The notes beneath the pieces were generated by a model that did not search any database, was not told the DNA's origin, and was given only the letters and a program-made list of their open reading frames with translations. Positions 1-7,341 of a stretch of DNA of 64,000 nt are shown one piece after another. Position 1 is the stretch's first letter. The number at the start of each line of letters is the position of its first letter. This DNA comes from Fischerella thermalis PCC 7521 (GTDB taxonomy: Bacteria > Cyanobacteriota > Cyanobacteriia > Cyanobacteriales > Nostocaceae), in NCBI RefSeq assembly GCF_000317225.1, contig NZ_AJLL01000063.1, positions 38,455-102,454 of the forward strand. The letters are read 5' to 3'. The position numbers and the translations under genes are program-made.

Positions 1-496
1 ATCCATAATCCAAAATTGCTTTTGCTGCTTCAGTCGCATATCCTTTACCCCAAGCCGATTTCTTCAAATGCCAGCCAATCTCGTAATCTTGGGTTAAGTT
101 TTCTTTCTCATCTCGCAGTTGGATCAAAATAATAGTTCCAACAATTTCTCTACTATCTTTAAGAGCGATCGCCCATAAGCCAGTACCATTATTGAGTTGG
201 GCAAAGTGGCGTTGCATAAAATGGGGATGAATAATGAACCGCCAAGATGCCAAGAATGCCAAGAATTGAGTTTTTCAATTAAAAGAGAAAATAAAATCAT
301 CCCGCAAATATGCAACGCCGGCAAAGTTTGTCACCCACCGTTGCAGTAGATTTCTGGAACTCTCAACACTATCAACTTTGGTGATCAAAAAGCGTGTGAC
401 TTCATGATCACCGTAAATTTGAAATGCTTGCTCAGCGTCTTGTTCTGGAACCCAAGTACGAATAATCAGGCGATCAGTTTGTGTAAGGATAATCAT
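1..496 (-). pseudogene. RimJ/RimL-type GNAT N-acetyltransferase, interrupted by a miniature element
   Basis: The N-terminal part (from ATG at 496) reads MIILTQTDRLIIRTW and is typical of RimJ/RimL GNAT acetyltransferases, which move acetyl from acetyl-CoA to an amino group. It continues to a stop inside the inserted element at 208-319. The second half resumes in the same frame beyond the insert (FAQLNNGTGLWAI, then GWHLKKSAWGKGYATEA, the acetyl-CoA-binding region) and runs off the left edge of the window. Removing the 112-bp element plus one 8-bp target copy (120 bp, 40 codons) restores a continuous frame through TNFAQLNNGTG. The gene is therefore disrupted by a recent insertion, not by slow decay. 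The substrate is unknown. The C-terminal end lies outside the window. Confidence 0.85.
208..319. mobile_element. 112-bp MITE-like element with inverted ends and 8-bp target duplication
   Basis: The element begins GGCGTTGCATA and ends TATGCAACGCC, a perfect 11-bp terminal inverted repeat. The match continues imperfectly inward (GGGGATGA against TCATCCC). It is flanked on both sides by GGCAAAGT (200-207 and 320-327), an 8-bp direct repeat that reads as a target-site duplication. It has no coding capacity and puts an in-frame TGA into the acetyltransferase gene. A related copy lies at 10451-10561. It must be moved by a transposase encoded elsewhere. The transposase family cannot be named from the window; 8-bp duplications are made by several families, including IS6. 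Confidence 0.85.
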
Positions 497-558
497 CAGG
501 GTAATTATACATATCAACTACACCTCAAATTATCCTTACTTGATGGTTACTCCTCCAC

Positions 559-600
559 CCTTAGGGGAAGCCTAAGAAGGTGCGTCTATACACTCCTCAC
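559..600. repeat. Dispersed repeat of the GGGAAGCC...GCGTCTA family
   Basis: The core GGGGAAGCC followed by GCGTCTA and ACTCCTCA recurs in varied form at 6067-6096, 43683-43704 and 57681-57706, and inverted at 52326-52354. It is an intergenic cyanobacterial repeat with no coding role visible. Confidence 0.6.
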
Positions 601-639
601 ATTCCTCACACCTTCTAATCACCCCCGATTCCTCATCCC

Positions 640-813
640 TTAATCTTTAGCAACCACTCTCTTTTCCACCACACTTGAGAGACGATTGATATTAGCACTT
701 AACAGTGGCACTTCTTGTCGACATGTTTGACAAAACCAGTAGAGTTCACCATGACGGACATGACGCAACAGAGAATCTCCGCAACATGGACATGTGTTGC
801 TTCTCATGTTCAT
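640..813 (-). CDS. Small zinc-ribbon protein (57 aa)
   Basis: This short gene encodes 57 residues with two paired cysteine motifs, CPCC at residues 8-11 and CQTC at 28-31, separated by a hydrophobic, basic segment (LLRHVRHGELYWF). The spacing suits a single zinc ribbon. A strong ribosome-binding site (AGGAGG) lies 8 bases before the ATG at 813, and the next downstream gene on the same strand strengthens the case that it is real. I recall similar small CPCC...HVRH...YWFC proteins as common in cyanobacteria, without assigned function. A role in nucleic-acid or protein binding is only an inference from the fold. It is upstream-adjacent to nothing diagnostic. Confidence 0.8.
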   Translation of the reverse strand: MNMRSNTCPCCGDSLLRHVRHGELYWFCQTCRQEVPLLSANINRLSSVVEKRVVAKD

Positions 814-868
814 ATTAATGTCCTCCTTAAAAAATTGTTGATTTCAAAATGTGGTTAGAAAAACTTGT

Positions 869-1936
869 TTAAAACAGGATTTTTGCAGAATGAATTCGTC
901 CATTTAAATTAGCGCGGCTAGCGATAATTTGTTCATAAACCGCTTCGTACCCATTTACCATTTGGGTGACGCTAAATTTGTTTTCTACATATTCTCGGCA
1001 AGTACGACGATTTAATTCCAGTGCTTTAGGAATCATTGTCGCCATTTCTTCAAAACTTTGACAAACAAAACCTGTCACACCGTGAGCAATAACTTCTGGT
1101 ACAGAACCCCAATTCATTGCAATGACTGGTGTACCAGTTGCCATTGATTCAATCATTACCAAACCAAAAGGTTCTTGCCAAGTTATGGGGAACAGAGTGA
1201 TTGCAGCATTACCAAAAAGTTCTGCTTTCTCGGCGTGATTTATTTCTCCAAGAAACTGAATTTGCTGACCATCAATTTGGGGAGCAATTTCTTTTTCAAA
1301 AAAATCTAAATCCACTGCATCTACTTTTCCAGCCATTTTCAACCGCCAACCTGTTTTTTTGGCAATAGCGATCGCGTGCTGTGGGCCTTTTTCTGGCGAA
1401 AAACGACCTAAAAATGCTAGATATGGTGGATCATCTGGTTTGTCTACAAAAGGGTAATCGTTTGTATCAATTCCATTGTAAACTGTACTAATGTAATTCA
1501 GGTCTATTTGTCTCTGGGCATTGCTAATACTGATGTATGATTGCTTTTGGTGATGTCTGTAAACTTTGCGATTGTCTTCGGTGAAGCTACCGTGCAGAGT
1601 ATGCACTGTAGGCGTTTGTACTAAACTCGCTAAAGCTAAAGCCGAAATCCCTACATGGGAATGAATTAAGTCGAATTCCGCTGCTTTCTGGTAAACTTGG
1701 CTGAGTTCAAGCATTTCATATGCTGTGTACTCTTTGACGTTGGGGTCTAAGCGCAGCGCACGGGGATAAACTGCTTCTAGCTTAGCCAAAGTCTGTGAAT
1801 CTCCAGAAGCGAACAGAGTGACCTCATGACCGCGACGAACTAGTTCATCGGTCAAGCGACTCACTACTAGTTCAATTCCTCCATACGTTGGAGGTGGAAC
1901 TCGTTCCCACAAGGGGGCAACTTGAGCGATTTTCAT
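869..1936 (-). CDS. Glycosyltransferase family 4 (GT-B fold)
   Basis: The 355-residue protein is a retaining GT-B glycosyltransferase of family 4. It starts MKIAQVAPLWERVPP, followed by the glycine-rich PPTYGGIE acceptor loop. The C-terminal Rossmann domain contains FLGRFSPEKGP and the family's E-x7-E motif within WQEPFGLVMIESMATGTPV, which binds the nucleotide-sugar donor. Such proteins transfer a sugar from UDP- or GDP-sugars to lipid, polysaccharide or metabolite acceptors in the cytoplasm. No neighbouring polysaccharide genes reveal the acceptor, so the substrate is unknown. The length is a little shorter than many GT4 enzymes (about 370-400) but both domains are complete. Confidence 0.9.
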   Translation of the reverse strand: MKIAQVAPLWERVPPPTYGGIELVVSRLTDELVRRGHEVTLFASGDSQTLAKLEAVYPRALRLDPNVKEYTAYEMLELSQVYQKAAEFDLIHSHVGISALALASLVQTPTVHTLHGSFTEDNRKVYRHHQKQSYISISNAQRQIDLNYISTVYNGIDTNDYPFVDKPDDPPYLAFLGRFSPEKGPQHAIAIAKKTGWRLKMAGKVDAVDLDFFEKEIAPQIDGQQIQFLGEINHAEKAELFGNAAITLFPITWQEPFGLVMIESMATGTPVIAMNWGSVPEVIAHGVTGFVCQSFEEMATMIPKALELNRRTCREYVENKFSVTQMVNGYEAVYEQIIASRANLNGRIHSAKILF

Positions 1937-2503
1937 AAGTTGTTTTGGTTCAGCAGGTGATATCGTCCTTAGTTAGTAGGACTTACATGCAATTAGGTAG
2001 AGCATTTTTACCTAACTATCTGACTTTAACATTAACCTGAGTCACTCTTGGTAGTGCAAGATCAATTAACCGAACTTTGCGATCGCCTGCTAGGGCAAAA
2101 GATAGATAACAGAACATAAAAAGCTTAGAAAATCAGCTTTTAATATATTCTTAATATTTTGATTATCTTTGCTTTGCCACAATGTACTAGCCATTGTAGA
2201 GCATCAGCACAAGCAATCAGGTAACTATACTGATCAATTTAAAAGTAGTAATACTTTGCTTGCATCTATCTTGGGGATCATAGACAATCAAGAGTTTTGT
2301 AGTGAAAAATACTAAATTCTACAAACAGATCAATTTAAGGAACACAAACTAAATCAAATACACAACCTCACCCCTGTCCCCTCTCCGTGGGTTCACCAGA
2401 GGGATGCCATAGCCGGGGTGAGGTAAGCAATAGACAAAGGCAAAAGTAAAAGGACTATGAGGAGAAATAGTACTAAATACCAATAACCAATAACAAATGA
2501 CAA
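1937..2503. other. Intergenic region between divergent genes
   Basis: This AT-rich gap separates the glycosyltransferase from xthA, which are divergently transcribed, so both promoters should lie here. A weak inverted repeat (AAAAGCT at 2119-2125 with AGCTTTT at 2135-2141) is visible. A dispersed repeat fragment of the CCCCTCTCC...GGGGTGAGGT type lies at about 2366-2426. I see no gene. Confidence 0.5.
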
Positions 2504-3286
2504 ATGAAAATAGCTACTTGGAATGTTAACTCTATTCGCACCCGCTTGCAGCACGTTGTTGATTGGTTAATTCAAAATCCAATTGATGTATTGTGTATGC
2601 AAGAAACTAAAGTAATTGATGATAATTTTCCGCGATCGCCATTTGAAGAATTAGGCTACCATATCTATCTATCTGGTCAAAAATCTTACAATGGGGTTGC
2701 CATTGTCAGCCTACAACCTCTACAAAATATCAGCACCAGTTTTACATCAATCTTGCCAGAAATATCACCAGAATTTGACGAGCAAAAGCGAGTAATTACC
2801 GGTGTAATCAATGGTATGAGAATAGTGAATCTTTACGTACCCAATGGTTCGGCAGTAGGCAGCGAAAAGTACGAATATAAATTGCGATGGTTGGCAATGT
2901 TGCGAGAGTATTTGCAAACTCTGCTAGCATCCACACCCAACATTTGTATGTGTGGTGACTTTAATATTGCCTTGGAAGATAAAGATATCCACGAAAAAGT
3001 GAATCCAGAAAATCATATTATGGCATCCGAACCAGAGCGCCAAGCTCTGCGGGATATCTTGACACTGGGATTTGCTGACGCTTTTCGCAAATTCACATCA
3101 GAAGGTGGGTACTATAGCTGGTGGGATTACCGCGCCGCATCATTTCGCCGCAACTTGGGTTGGCGAATTGACCATCACTATCTCACACCCAATTTGTACG
3201 AGCTCGCAAAAAGCTGCACTATAGATATACTTCCAAGAAAGTTAACTCAACCTAGTGATCATGCTCCTGTAATTCTGGAATTGTAG
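2504..3286 (+). CDS. xthA: Exodeoxyribonuclease III
   Basis: The 260-residue protein is an exonuclease III-type AP endonuclease of the EEP superfamily. It cuts DNA 5' to abasic sites and removes 3'-blocking groups in base-excision repair. Visible motifs in order are MKIATWNVNSIRTRL (metal- and DNA-binding Asn7), MQETKV with catalytic Glu34, LYVPNG, CGDFNIA (catalytic Asp/Asn pair), WRIDHHYLT, and the terminal SDHAPVI with the catalytic His. Length matches the family. The ATG at 2504 gives the canonical N-terminus with no room for upstream extension. It stands alone, with its own upstream region. Confidence 0.97.
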   Translation: MKIATWNVNSIRTRLQHVVDWLIQNPIDVLCMQETKVIDDNFPRSPFEELGYHIYLSGQKSYNGVAIVSLQPLQNISTSFTSILPEISPEFDEQKRVITGVINGMRIVNLYVPNGSAVGSEKYEYKLRWLAMLREYLQTLLASTPNICMCGDFNIALEDKDIHEKVNPENHIMASEPERQALRDILTLGFADAFRKFTSEGGYYSWWDYRAASFRRNLGWRIDHHYLTPNLYELAKSCTIDILPRKLTQPSDHAPVILEL

Positions 3287-3430
3287 ACATGAAACGCGAT
3301 CGCCAAACTTTTCTAATTCCGTCAAATTCACATCTGTGATGGTGCATTAGCTAGAGGGTTAACGCTACTACCTCCTAATTTTGGAAGTTTAAAATACAAG
3401 GGATCGAGGATAGGGGGGACGAGTTGGAGG

Positions 3431-3465
3431 ACAAGGGAGAATGTTAATCAAATACTCTCCCTTGT
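3431..3465. repeat. Inverted repeat between xthA and the reductase
   Basis: ACAAGGGAGA (3431-3440) is a perfect 10-bp inverse of TCTCCCTTGT (3456-3465), with a 15-base loop. It lacks a clear T-tract, so it may be a repeat-derived hairpin more than a terminator. Confidence 0.55.
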
Positions 3466-3513
3466 CTTTGCGTCACCCTCTCCCCCGCCCCCTACACCCA
3501 ACCCAAAATCACT

Positions 3514-4389
3514 ATGTTTCTAGTCACAGGAGCTTCCGGAGGAATAGGTCGTCGTGTCGTGCGAATTCTGCGCGATCGCGAAATGTCAGTTCGAGCATTT
3601 GTTCGTCTCACCTCGCGTTATGGAGAGTTAGAACATCGAGGTGCTGAAATTTTTATTGGTGATTTAGAACAACAAAAAGATATTCACAAAGCTTGTCAAG
3701 ATGTCCAGTACATTATCAGCACTCACAGTTCTGATGGCAATCCCTTAGCTTTAGACTACCGCGCCAATATAGAGCTAATTGACCAAGCAAAAGTCAATGG
3801 AGTGCAACATTTTGTATTAATTTCCGTATTAGGAGCTGACCGAGGATATGAAGATGCTCCGGTGTTCAAGGCCAAACGAGCAGTAGAAAGATATTTAGAA
3901 AGCAGTGGCTTAAATTACACTATTTTACGTCCAGCTGGATTAGCATCTAACTTGCTGCCATTGGCAGAGCGATTTCGGGAAACAGGGGTATACTTGCTAA
4001 TTGGCGACCCCAAAAACCGGACTTCGATTGTGAGTACAGACGATTTAGCAAGGATGGTAGTAGATTCTGTGACAGTTGCGGGCGCTCGCAATCAAATTTT
4101 ACCTGTTGGAGGACCAGAGATTTTATTACGTGAAGATATTCCCAGAATTTTCGGTCGCATCTTTAACAAAGAGCCAATCATAATTAATCCGCCACTATTT
4201 ATGATTGACGGTTTGCGTGGTGTGTTGGGTTTTATTAATCCCCAAGCACAAAAAAATTTGGGAACCTTTCGCACATTGCTGGCAAACGAATTTTTCTGTA
4301 CAACTGAAGAAATTACCAACTTAGAAGCGATTTTCGGTTTTGAGTTGGAAACACTAGAACATTTTTTACGGCGTTATTTAGCAGTCTAA
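3514..4389 (+). CDS. NmrA-type atypical SDR / NAD(P)-binding oxidoreductase
   Basis: The 291-residue protein opens with the NAD(P)-binding glycine motif TGASGGIGRRV right at the N-terminus (MFLVTGASG), followed by basic residues typical of NADPH preference. HFVLISVLGADRG and KRAVERYLESSGLNYTILRPAG match the NmrA-like atypical short-chain dehydrogenase pattern, in which the YxxxK catalytic pair is altered. Such proteins act as reductases, isomerases or redox-sensing regulators in the cytoplasm. The substrate cannot be deduced. The gene precedes an HlyD-type gene in the same direction, but a repeat-filled gap of about 90 bases separates them, so co-transcription is uncertain. Confidence 0.85.
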   Translation: MFLVTGASGGIGRRVVRILRDREMSVRAFVRLTSRYGELEHRGAEIFIGDLEQQKDIHKACQDVQYIISTHSSDGNPLALDYRANIELIDQAKVNGVQHFVLISVLGADRGYEDAPVFKAKRAVERYLESSGLNYTILRPAGLASNLLPLAERFRETGVYLLIGDPKNRTSIVSTDDLARMVVDSVTVAGARNQILPVGGPEILLREDIPRIFGRIFNKEPIIINPPLFMIDGLRGVLGFINPQAQKNLGTFRTLLANEFFCTTEEITNLEAIFGFELETLEHFLRRYLAV

Positions 4390-4392
4390 TTT

Positions 4393-4475
4393 AGTTGGTT
4401 GTTGATTGTTAGTAGTTGTTGGGAAACAACCAACAACCAACAAACAACCACTAACCACTAACCACCAACAAAATT
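4393..4475. repeat. Short tandem repeat array (GTTGGTTGTT/AACAACCAAC) forming a hairpin
   Basis: TTGGTTGTTGATTGTTAG is followed by its near-inverse AACAACCAACAACCAAC and ACCACTAACCACTAACC units. This is the cyanobacterial short tandemly repeated repetitive (STRR) type. It can be read in frame with the HlyD gene as 24 low-complexity residues, which is why that gene's start is placed after it. Confidence 0.75.
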
Positions 4476-4477
4476 CT

Positions 4478-5974
4478 ATGAGATACTCCCTAGCCGCAAA
4501 TGCTGCTCAAGCACGTCAAACAAAACAAAGATTTGCTAAACCAGACGAACAACTGTCTTATGAATTGGGTAAGGCGGTGCAAGAATTACCGCCTTTGTAT
4601 ACAAGATTATTAGCGGGAACAATTAGTGCAATCGTGTTTGGAGCGATCGCATGGGCACATTTTTCCGAAGTAGATGAAGTGGCGACAGCAAGCGGAGAGT
4701 TAATTGCTTCTAGCCAAGTACGACCGATTACATCCCTGGGAAATGGCTCGATTTTAGCAGTGAAAGTTAAAGAAGGCGATCGCGTCAACAAAGGCCAGGT
4801 TCTAATTGAACGTGACCCAGAGATACAACAATCTGATGTTGTACGCCTCAGTAAATCTGCTGATTTAATCAAAGCAGACTTACGACGTTTGGATGCAGAA
4901 CGTACAGGAGCAACAACCACAGGTACACAACTGCAAGATCAACTTCTGACTTCGCGCCTACAAGATTACAAAGCACGTCAAGCAGCAGCAGAAGCAGAAG
5001 CAAATCGTCAAAAAGCCTTGATTGAACAAGCCAAAGTCCGCCTTAGTCGGTTGCAAGATAACTTAGCTAACGCCCAAACTAGCCTTGCTAATGCCAAAAC
5101 CAACCTCATCAATGCCAAAAGTCTGCGAGAGAAAGTTGTTAGTAATTTGGCGATCGCTCAACAAAGAGAACAAGGATTACGCACCCTCGATAATTCTGGT
5201 GCCATACCTAGAATAGATTACCTAGAAGCACAAGATAGACTCAATCGCGCCAAAGCAGAAATTACCAGAGCCAATGATGAAGTCACCAACGCTCAAAATA
5301 AAATCACAGAGGCGCAAGATAAAGTCGTATCTTTAAAAAAAGATATTGATGCTCAAAAGCAAGAAATTCTCCAAGCCCAAGCAGCTTATCAAGCCGCTAG
5401 CACTCAAGCACAGCGTTTAGCTTCAGAACGTTTAAGTGAAATTTTGACCCAAATTAACAAACGTAAAGAAGAACTCACCAACGTTCAAGGTCAGTTAGAT
5501 CAAGCGCAAAAGCAGCGACAGTTAGAAACCATAGAAGCTCCAGTGTCAGGAACAGTCTATAGAGTCAAAGCTACTAAAGGGCCTGTACAATCAGGTGAAG
5601 AATTACTTTCCATTCTGCCAGATGGGGAAGAATTGCTCCTGGAAGTCAAAGTCCTCAACCGTGATATCGGTTTTATTCGCCAAGGGATGAAAGCAAAAGT
5701 GAAAATGGCCACCTTCCCGTTTCAGGAATTTGGCGTTGTTGATGGAGAAGTTCTTCAAGTCAGTCCCAATGCCATTGTTGATAAAGAATTAGGTTTAGTT
5801 TTCCCCACTAGAATTAAGCTAGCAAAACACTCTTTGATGGTGCGGGGTCAAGAAGTTGGTTTTACTCCTGGTATGGCTGCTAATGGTGAAATTGTCACCC
5901 GTAAAAAGTCAGTATTGACTTTCATTTTAGAACCTGTAACTCGCAGATTCAGCGAAGCATTTTCTGTCAGGTAA
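4478..5974 (+). CDS. HlyD-family membrane fusion protein (periplasmic adaptor)
   Basis: The 498-residue protein is an HlyD/DevB-type adaptor. These link an inner-membrane transporter to an outer-membrane channel for type I-like export. It has a cytoplasmic N-terminus, one membrane helix at about residues 42-61, a first half-lipoyl strand region (VRPITSLGNGSILAVKVKEGDRVNKGQVL), a long coiled coil of alternating Ala, Gln, Asn and Lys at about 105-340, the second half-lipoyl (IEAPVSGTVYRV), and a beta-barrel C-terminus. The ATG at 4478 is chosen because upstream codons come from the repeat array. No ABC transporter or outer-membrane gene is adjacent, so the exported substrate is unknown. Confidence 0.9.
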   Translation: MRYSLAANAAQARQTKQRFAKPDEQLSYELGKAVQELPPLYTRLLAGTISAIVFGAIAWAHFSEVDEVATASGELIASSQVRPITSLGNGSILAVKVKEGDRVNKGQVLIERDPEIQQSDVVRLSKSADLIKADLRRLDAERTGATTTGTQLQDQLLTSRLQDYKARQAAAEAEANRQKALIEQAKVRLSRLQDNLANAQTSLANAKTNLINAKSLREKVVSNLAIAQQREQGLRTLDNSGAIPRIDYLEAQDRLNRAKAEITRANDEVTNAQNKITEAQDKVVSLKKDIDAQKQEILQAQAAYQAASTQAQRLASERLSEILTQINKRKEELTNVQGQLDQAQKQRQLETIEAPVSGTVYRVKATKGPVQSGEELLSILPDGEELLLEVKVLNRDIGFIRQGMKAKVKMATFPFQEFGVVDGEVLQVSPNAIVDKELGLVFPTRIKLAKHSLMVRGQEVGFTPGMAANGEIVTRKKSVLTFILEPVTRRFSEAFSVR

Positions 5975-6100
5975 GGTTGGTTGTTGGTTGTTGTTTGTTG
6001 ATTGGTGGTTGTTAGTGGTTGATTATTTACCACCCCTGACACCTCTCCTTTCCCCATCACCCCTACCCTACGGGAAGCCGCGCAGAGCGTCTACACCCCA
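5975..6100. repeat. STRR array followed by GGGAAGCCGC...GCGTCTAC repeat
   Basis: GTTGGTTGTTGGTTGTTGTTTG repeats occupy about 5976-6022. A member of the GGGAAGCC...GCGTCTAC dispersed family follows at 6067-6096. No coding content is visible. Confidence 0.7.
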
Positions 6101-6309
6101 TCTTCAATACTTTTCAGACATCCTCTGAGTCGGTGTTGACAAAGACAATTCACCAGAAGCGATCGCAGTAATTACAGTAACAATATTAACTTATCTTAAT
6201 AAGAACAAGCAATATTTATTAACATATAAATTGCTTTTTTGTTTATCTATAATTTGATTAATAATGATAAGATAATATGATTGTAAAAATAAAAGGGGGT
6301 GAAAATACC

Positions 6310-6597
6310 ATGCTACCCAAAGTTTTACCCAACTTAAAAAATGTCTTTGGGAGTGTCGTTGAGGACTTTGGCATTCCTGGTATTGTAGCAGTGATTGTTC
6401 TGCCTATTGCCATACCAGTGGTAGCAGTTGCTGGTAAATCCTTAACTAAAACAGCAATTAAAGGCGGAATTGTTCTTTATGAAAACAGTAGAAGAGCGAT
6501 CGCAGCAGTGAGTGAGAACTTCACAGATATAGTCGCACAAGCAAGAGCAGAACTTCCTGCTGCCGAGAATAGTAGACACTTACGACGAATTAGGTAG
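6310..6597 (+). CDS. DUF5132-like small membrane protein
   Basis: From ATG 6310 the protein has 95 residues (MLPKVLPNLKNVFG). It has one long hydrophobic segment (GIPGIVAVIVLPIAIPVVAVAG), the conserved-looking KSLTKTAIKGGIVLYENSRRAIAAVSE stretch, and an acidic, amphipathic C-terminus. This pattern matches what I recall of the cyanobacterial DUF5132 family. The start at 6310 is preferred over 6277 because a purine-rich site (GGGGGTG) lies just upstream. Function is unknown. I recall related genes near cation ATPases and heavy-metal-associated domain proteins, and here the next complete gene is a cation ATPase, so a link to ion transport is a weak inference. Confidence 0.7.
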   Translation: MLPKVLPNLKNVFGSVVEDFGIPGIVAVIVLPIAIPVVAVAGKSLTKTAIKGGIVLYENSRRAIAAVSENFTDIVAQARAELPAAENSRHLRRIR

Positions 6598-6682
6598 GAC
6601 AATAGATTTTCAGGAAAGTCATATTTGTTTAGCAAAGAGCGCGCTGCAATAGAAGAAGCAAAACAATCAAATCTTTGCATAA

Positions 6683-6928
6683 ATCAAACATGATGTTATT
6701 GTTCCGAAAATCATCAATTCTGCTAAGGTTATCAGATCCAAATCATCAGGATCAAAAGTTTATTACAAAATAACTGATCTCCTGATCAGATCAAATATAC
6801 CTATACAAGTTGCGGTTACAGGAGAAGTTTTGATGCAAGCAAAAAAAGATGCGGTAATGTGGAGAATGCTCAAAAAAATTTACCGTATCTTCGTTTGTTT
6901 GCGTCGCGATATTAGTCTTAACAACTGA
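6683..6928 (+). pseudogene. Open remnant without a proper start, unknown family
   Basis: An 81-codon open stretch follows a TAA at 6680-6682 and ends at TGA 6926-6928. It includes VYYKITDLLIRSNIPIQVAV and QAKKDAVMWRMLKKIYR, a protein-like composition. It has no in-frame ATG or GTG near its beginning and no ribosome-binding site. It may be the C-terminal remnant of a lost gene between the DUF5132-like gene and the ATPase. I do not recognise the family. Confidence 0.3.
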
Positions 6929-6961
6929 ATGCAACTTGATATTGAAATAATTCGGTATCTG

Positions 6962-7024
6962 TGGGTAATGGGTAATGAGTAATGGGAAAAATCAATTACC
7001 AATTACCAATTACCAATTACCAAA
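6962..7024. repeat. GGTAATGGGTAAT / ATTACCAATTACC inverted STRR array
   Basis: GGGTAATGGGTAATGAGTAATGG is followed by CAATTACC repeated four times. The two halves are near-complementary and would fold into a hairpin. The same motif recurs at about 24640-24690, 50379-50416 and 58062-58130. Confidence 0.75.
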
Positions 7025-7166
7025 TTAAAATTCCTAATTTCGAGTTTGACCGGACTATACTTTTCTCAAGGCAGTTGCTCTGACTAAAAGTTTTTTTGTA
7101 AACAACTACTGCTGGATAAGTATGTCTTGTTTTGTGCTGCTTATCAGCATATGGATAATGCAGAAA

Positions 7167-7216
7167 AAGACACGGGGACACAAAGAAAAATTCTCCCCGT
7201 ATGTGTCTTATTTTTT
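7167..7216 (+). terminator. Hairpin with T-rich tail upstream of the ATPase
   Basis: AAGACACGGGGA (7167-7178) pairs with TCCCCGT and GTGTCTT (7194-7209), with a two-base bulge, and is followed by ATTTTTTC. It could terminate transcription from the DUF5132-like region before the ATPase gene begins. Confidence 0.5.
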
Positions 7217-7341
7217 CTCACACTAATTGGAAAAAAGATTGTGACAGATAGATAGCTAAAAAGCTTATCCAGTAAATTTCACAATCTAAAATCCAAAATC
7301 GTATTACACCTCACATCCCGTCACATTAGAGGAGGCGAGAC

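Noticed and set aside
4406..4477. 24 extra codons upstream of the HlyD-type gene
   Set aside because: They are translated from a GTTGGTTGTT/AACAACCAAC repeat array and have no protein-like composition. The ATG at 4478 gives the natural start.
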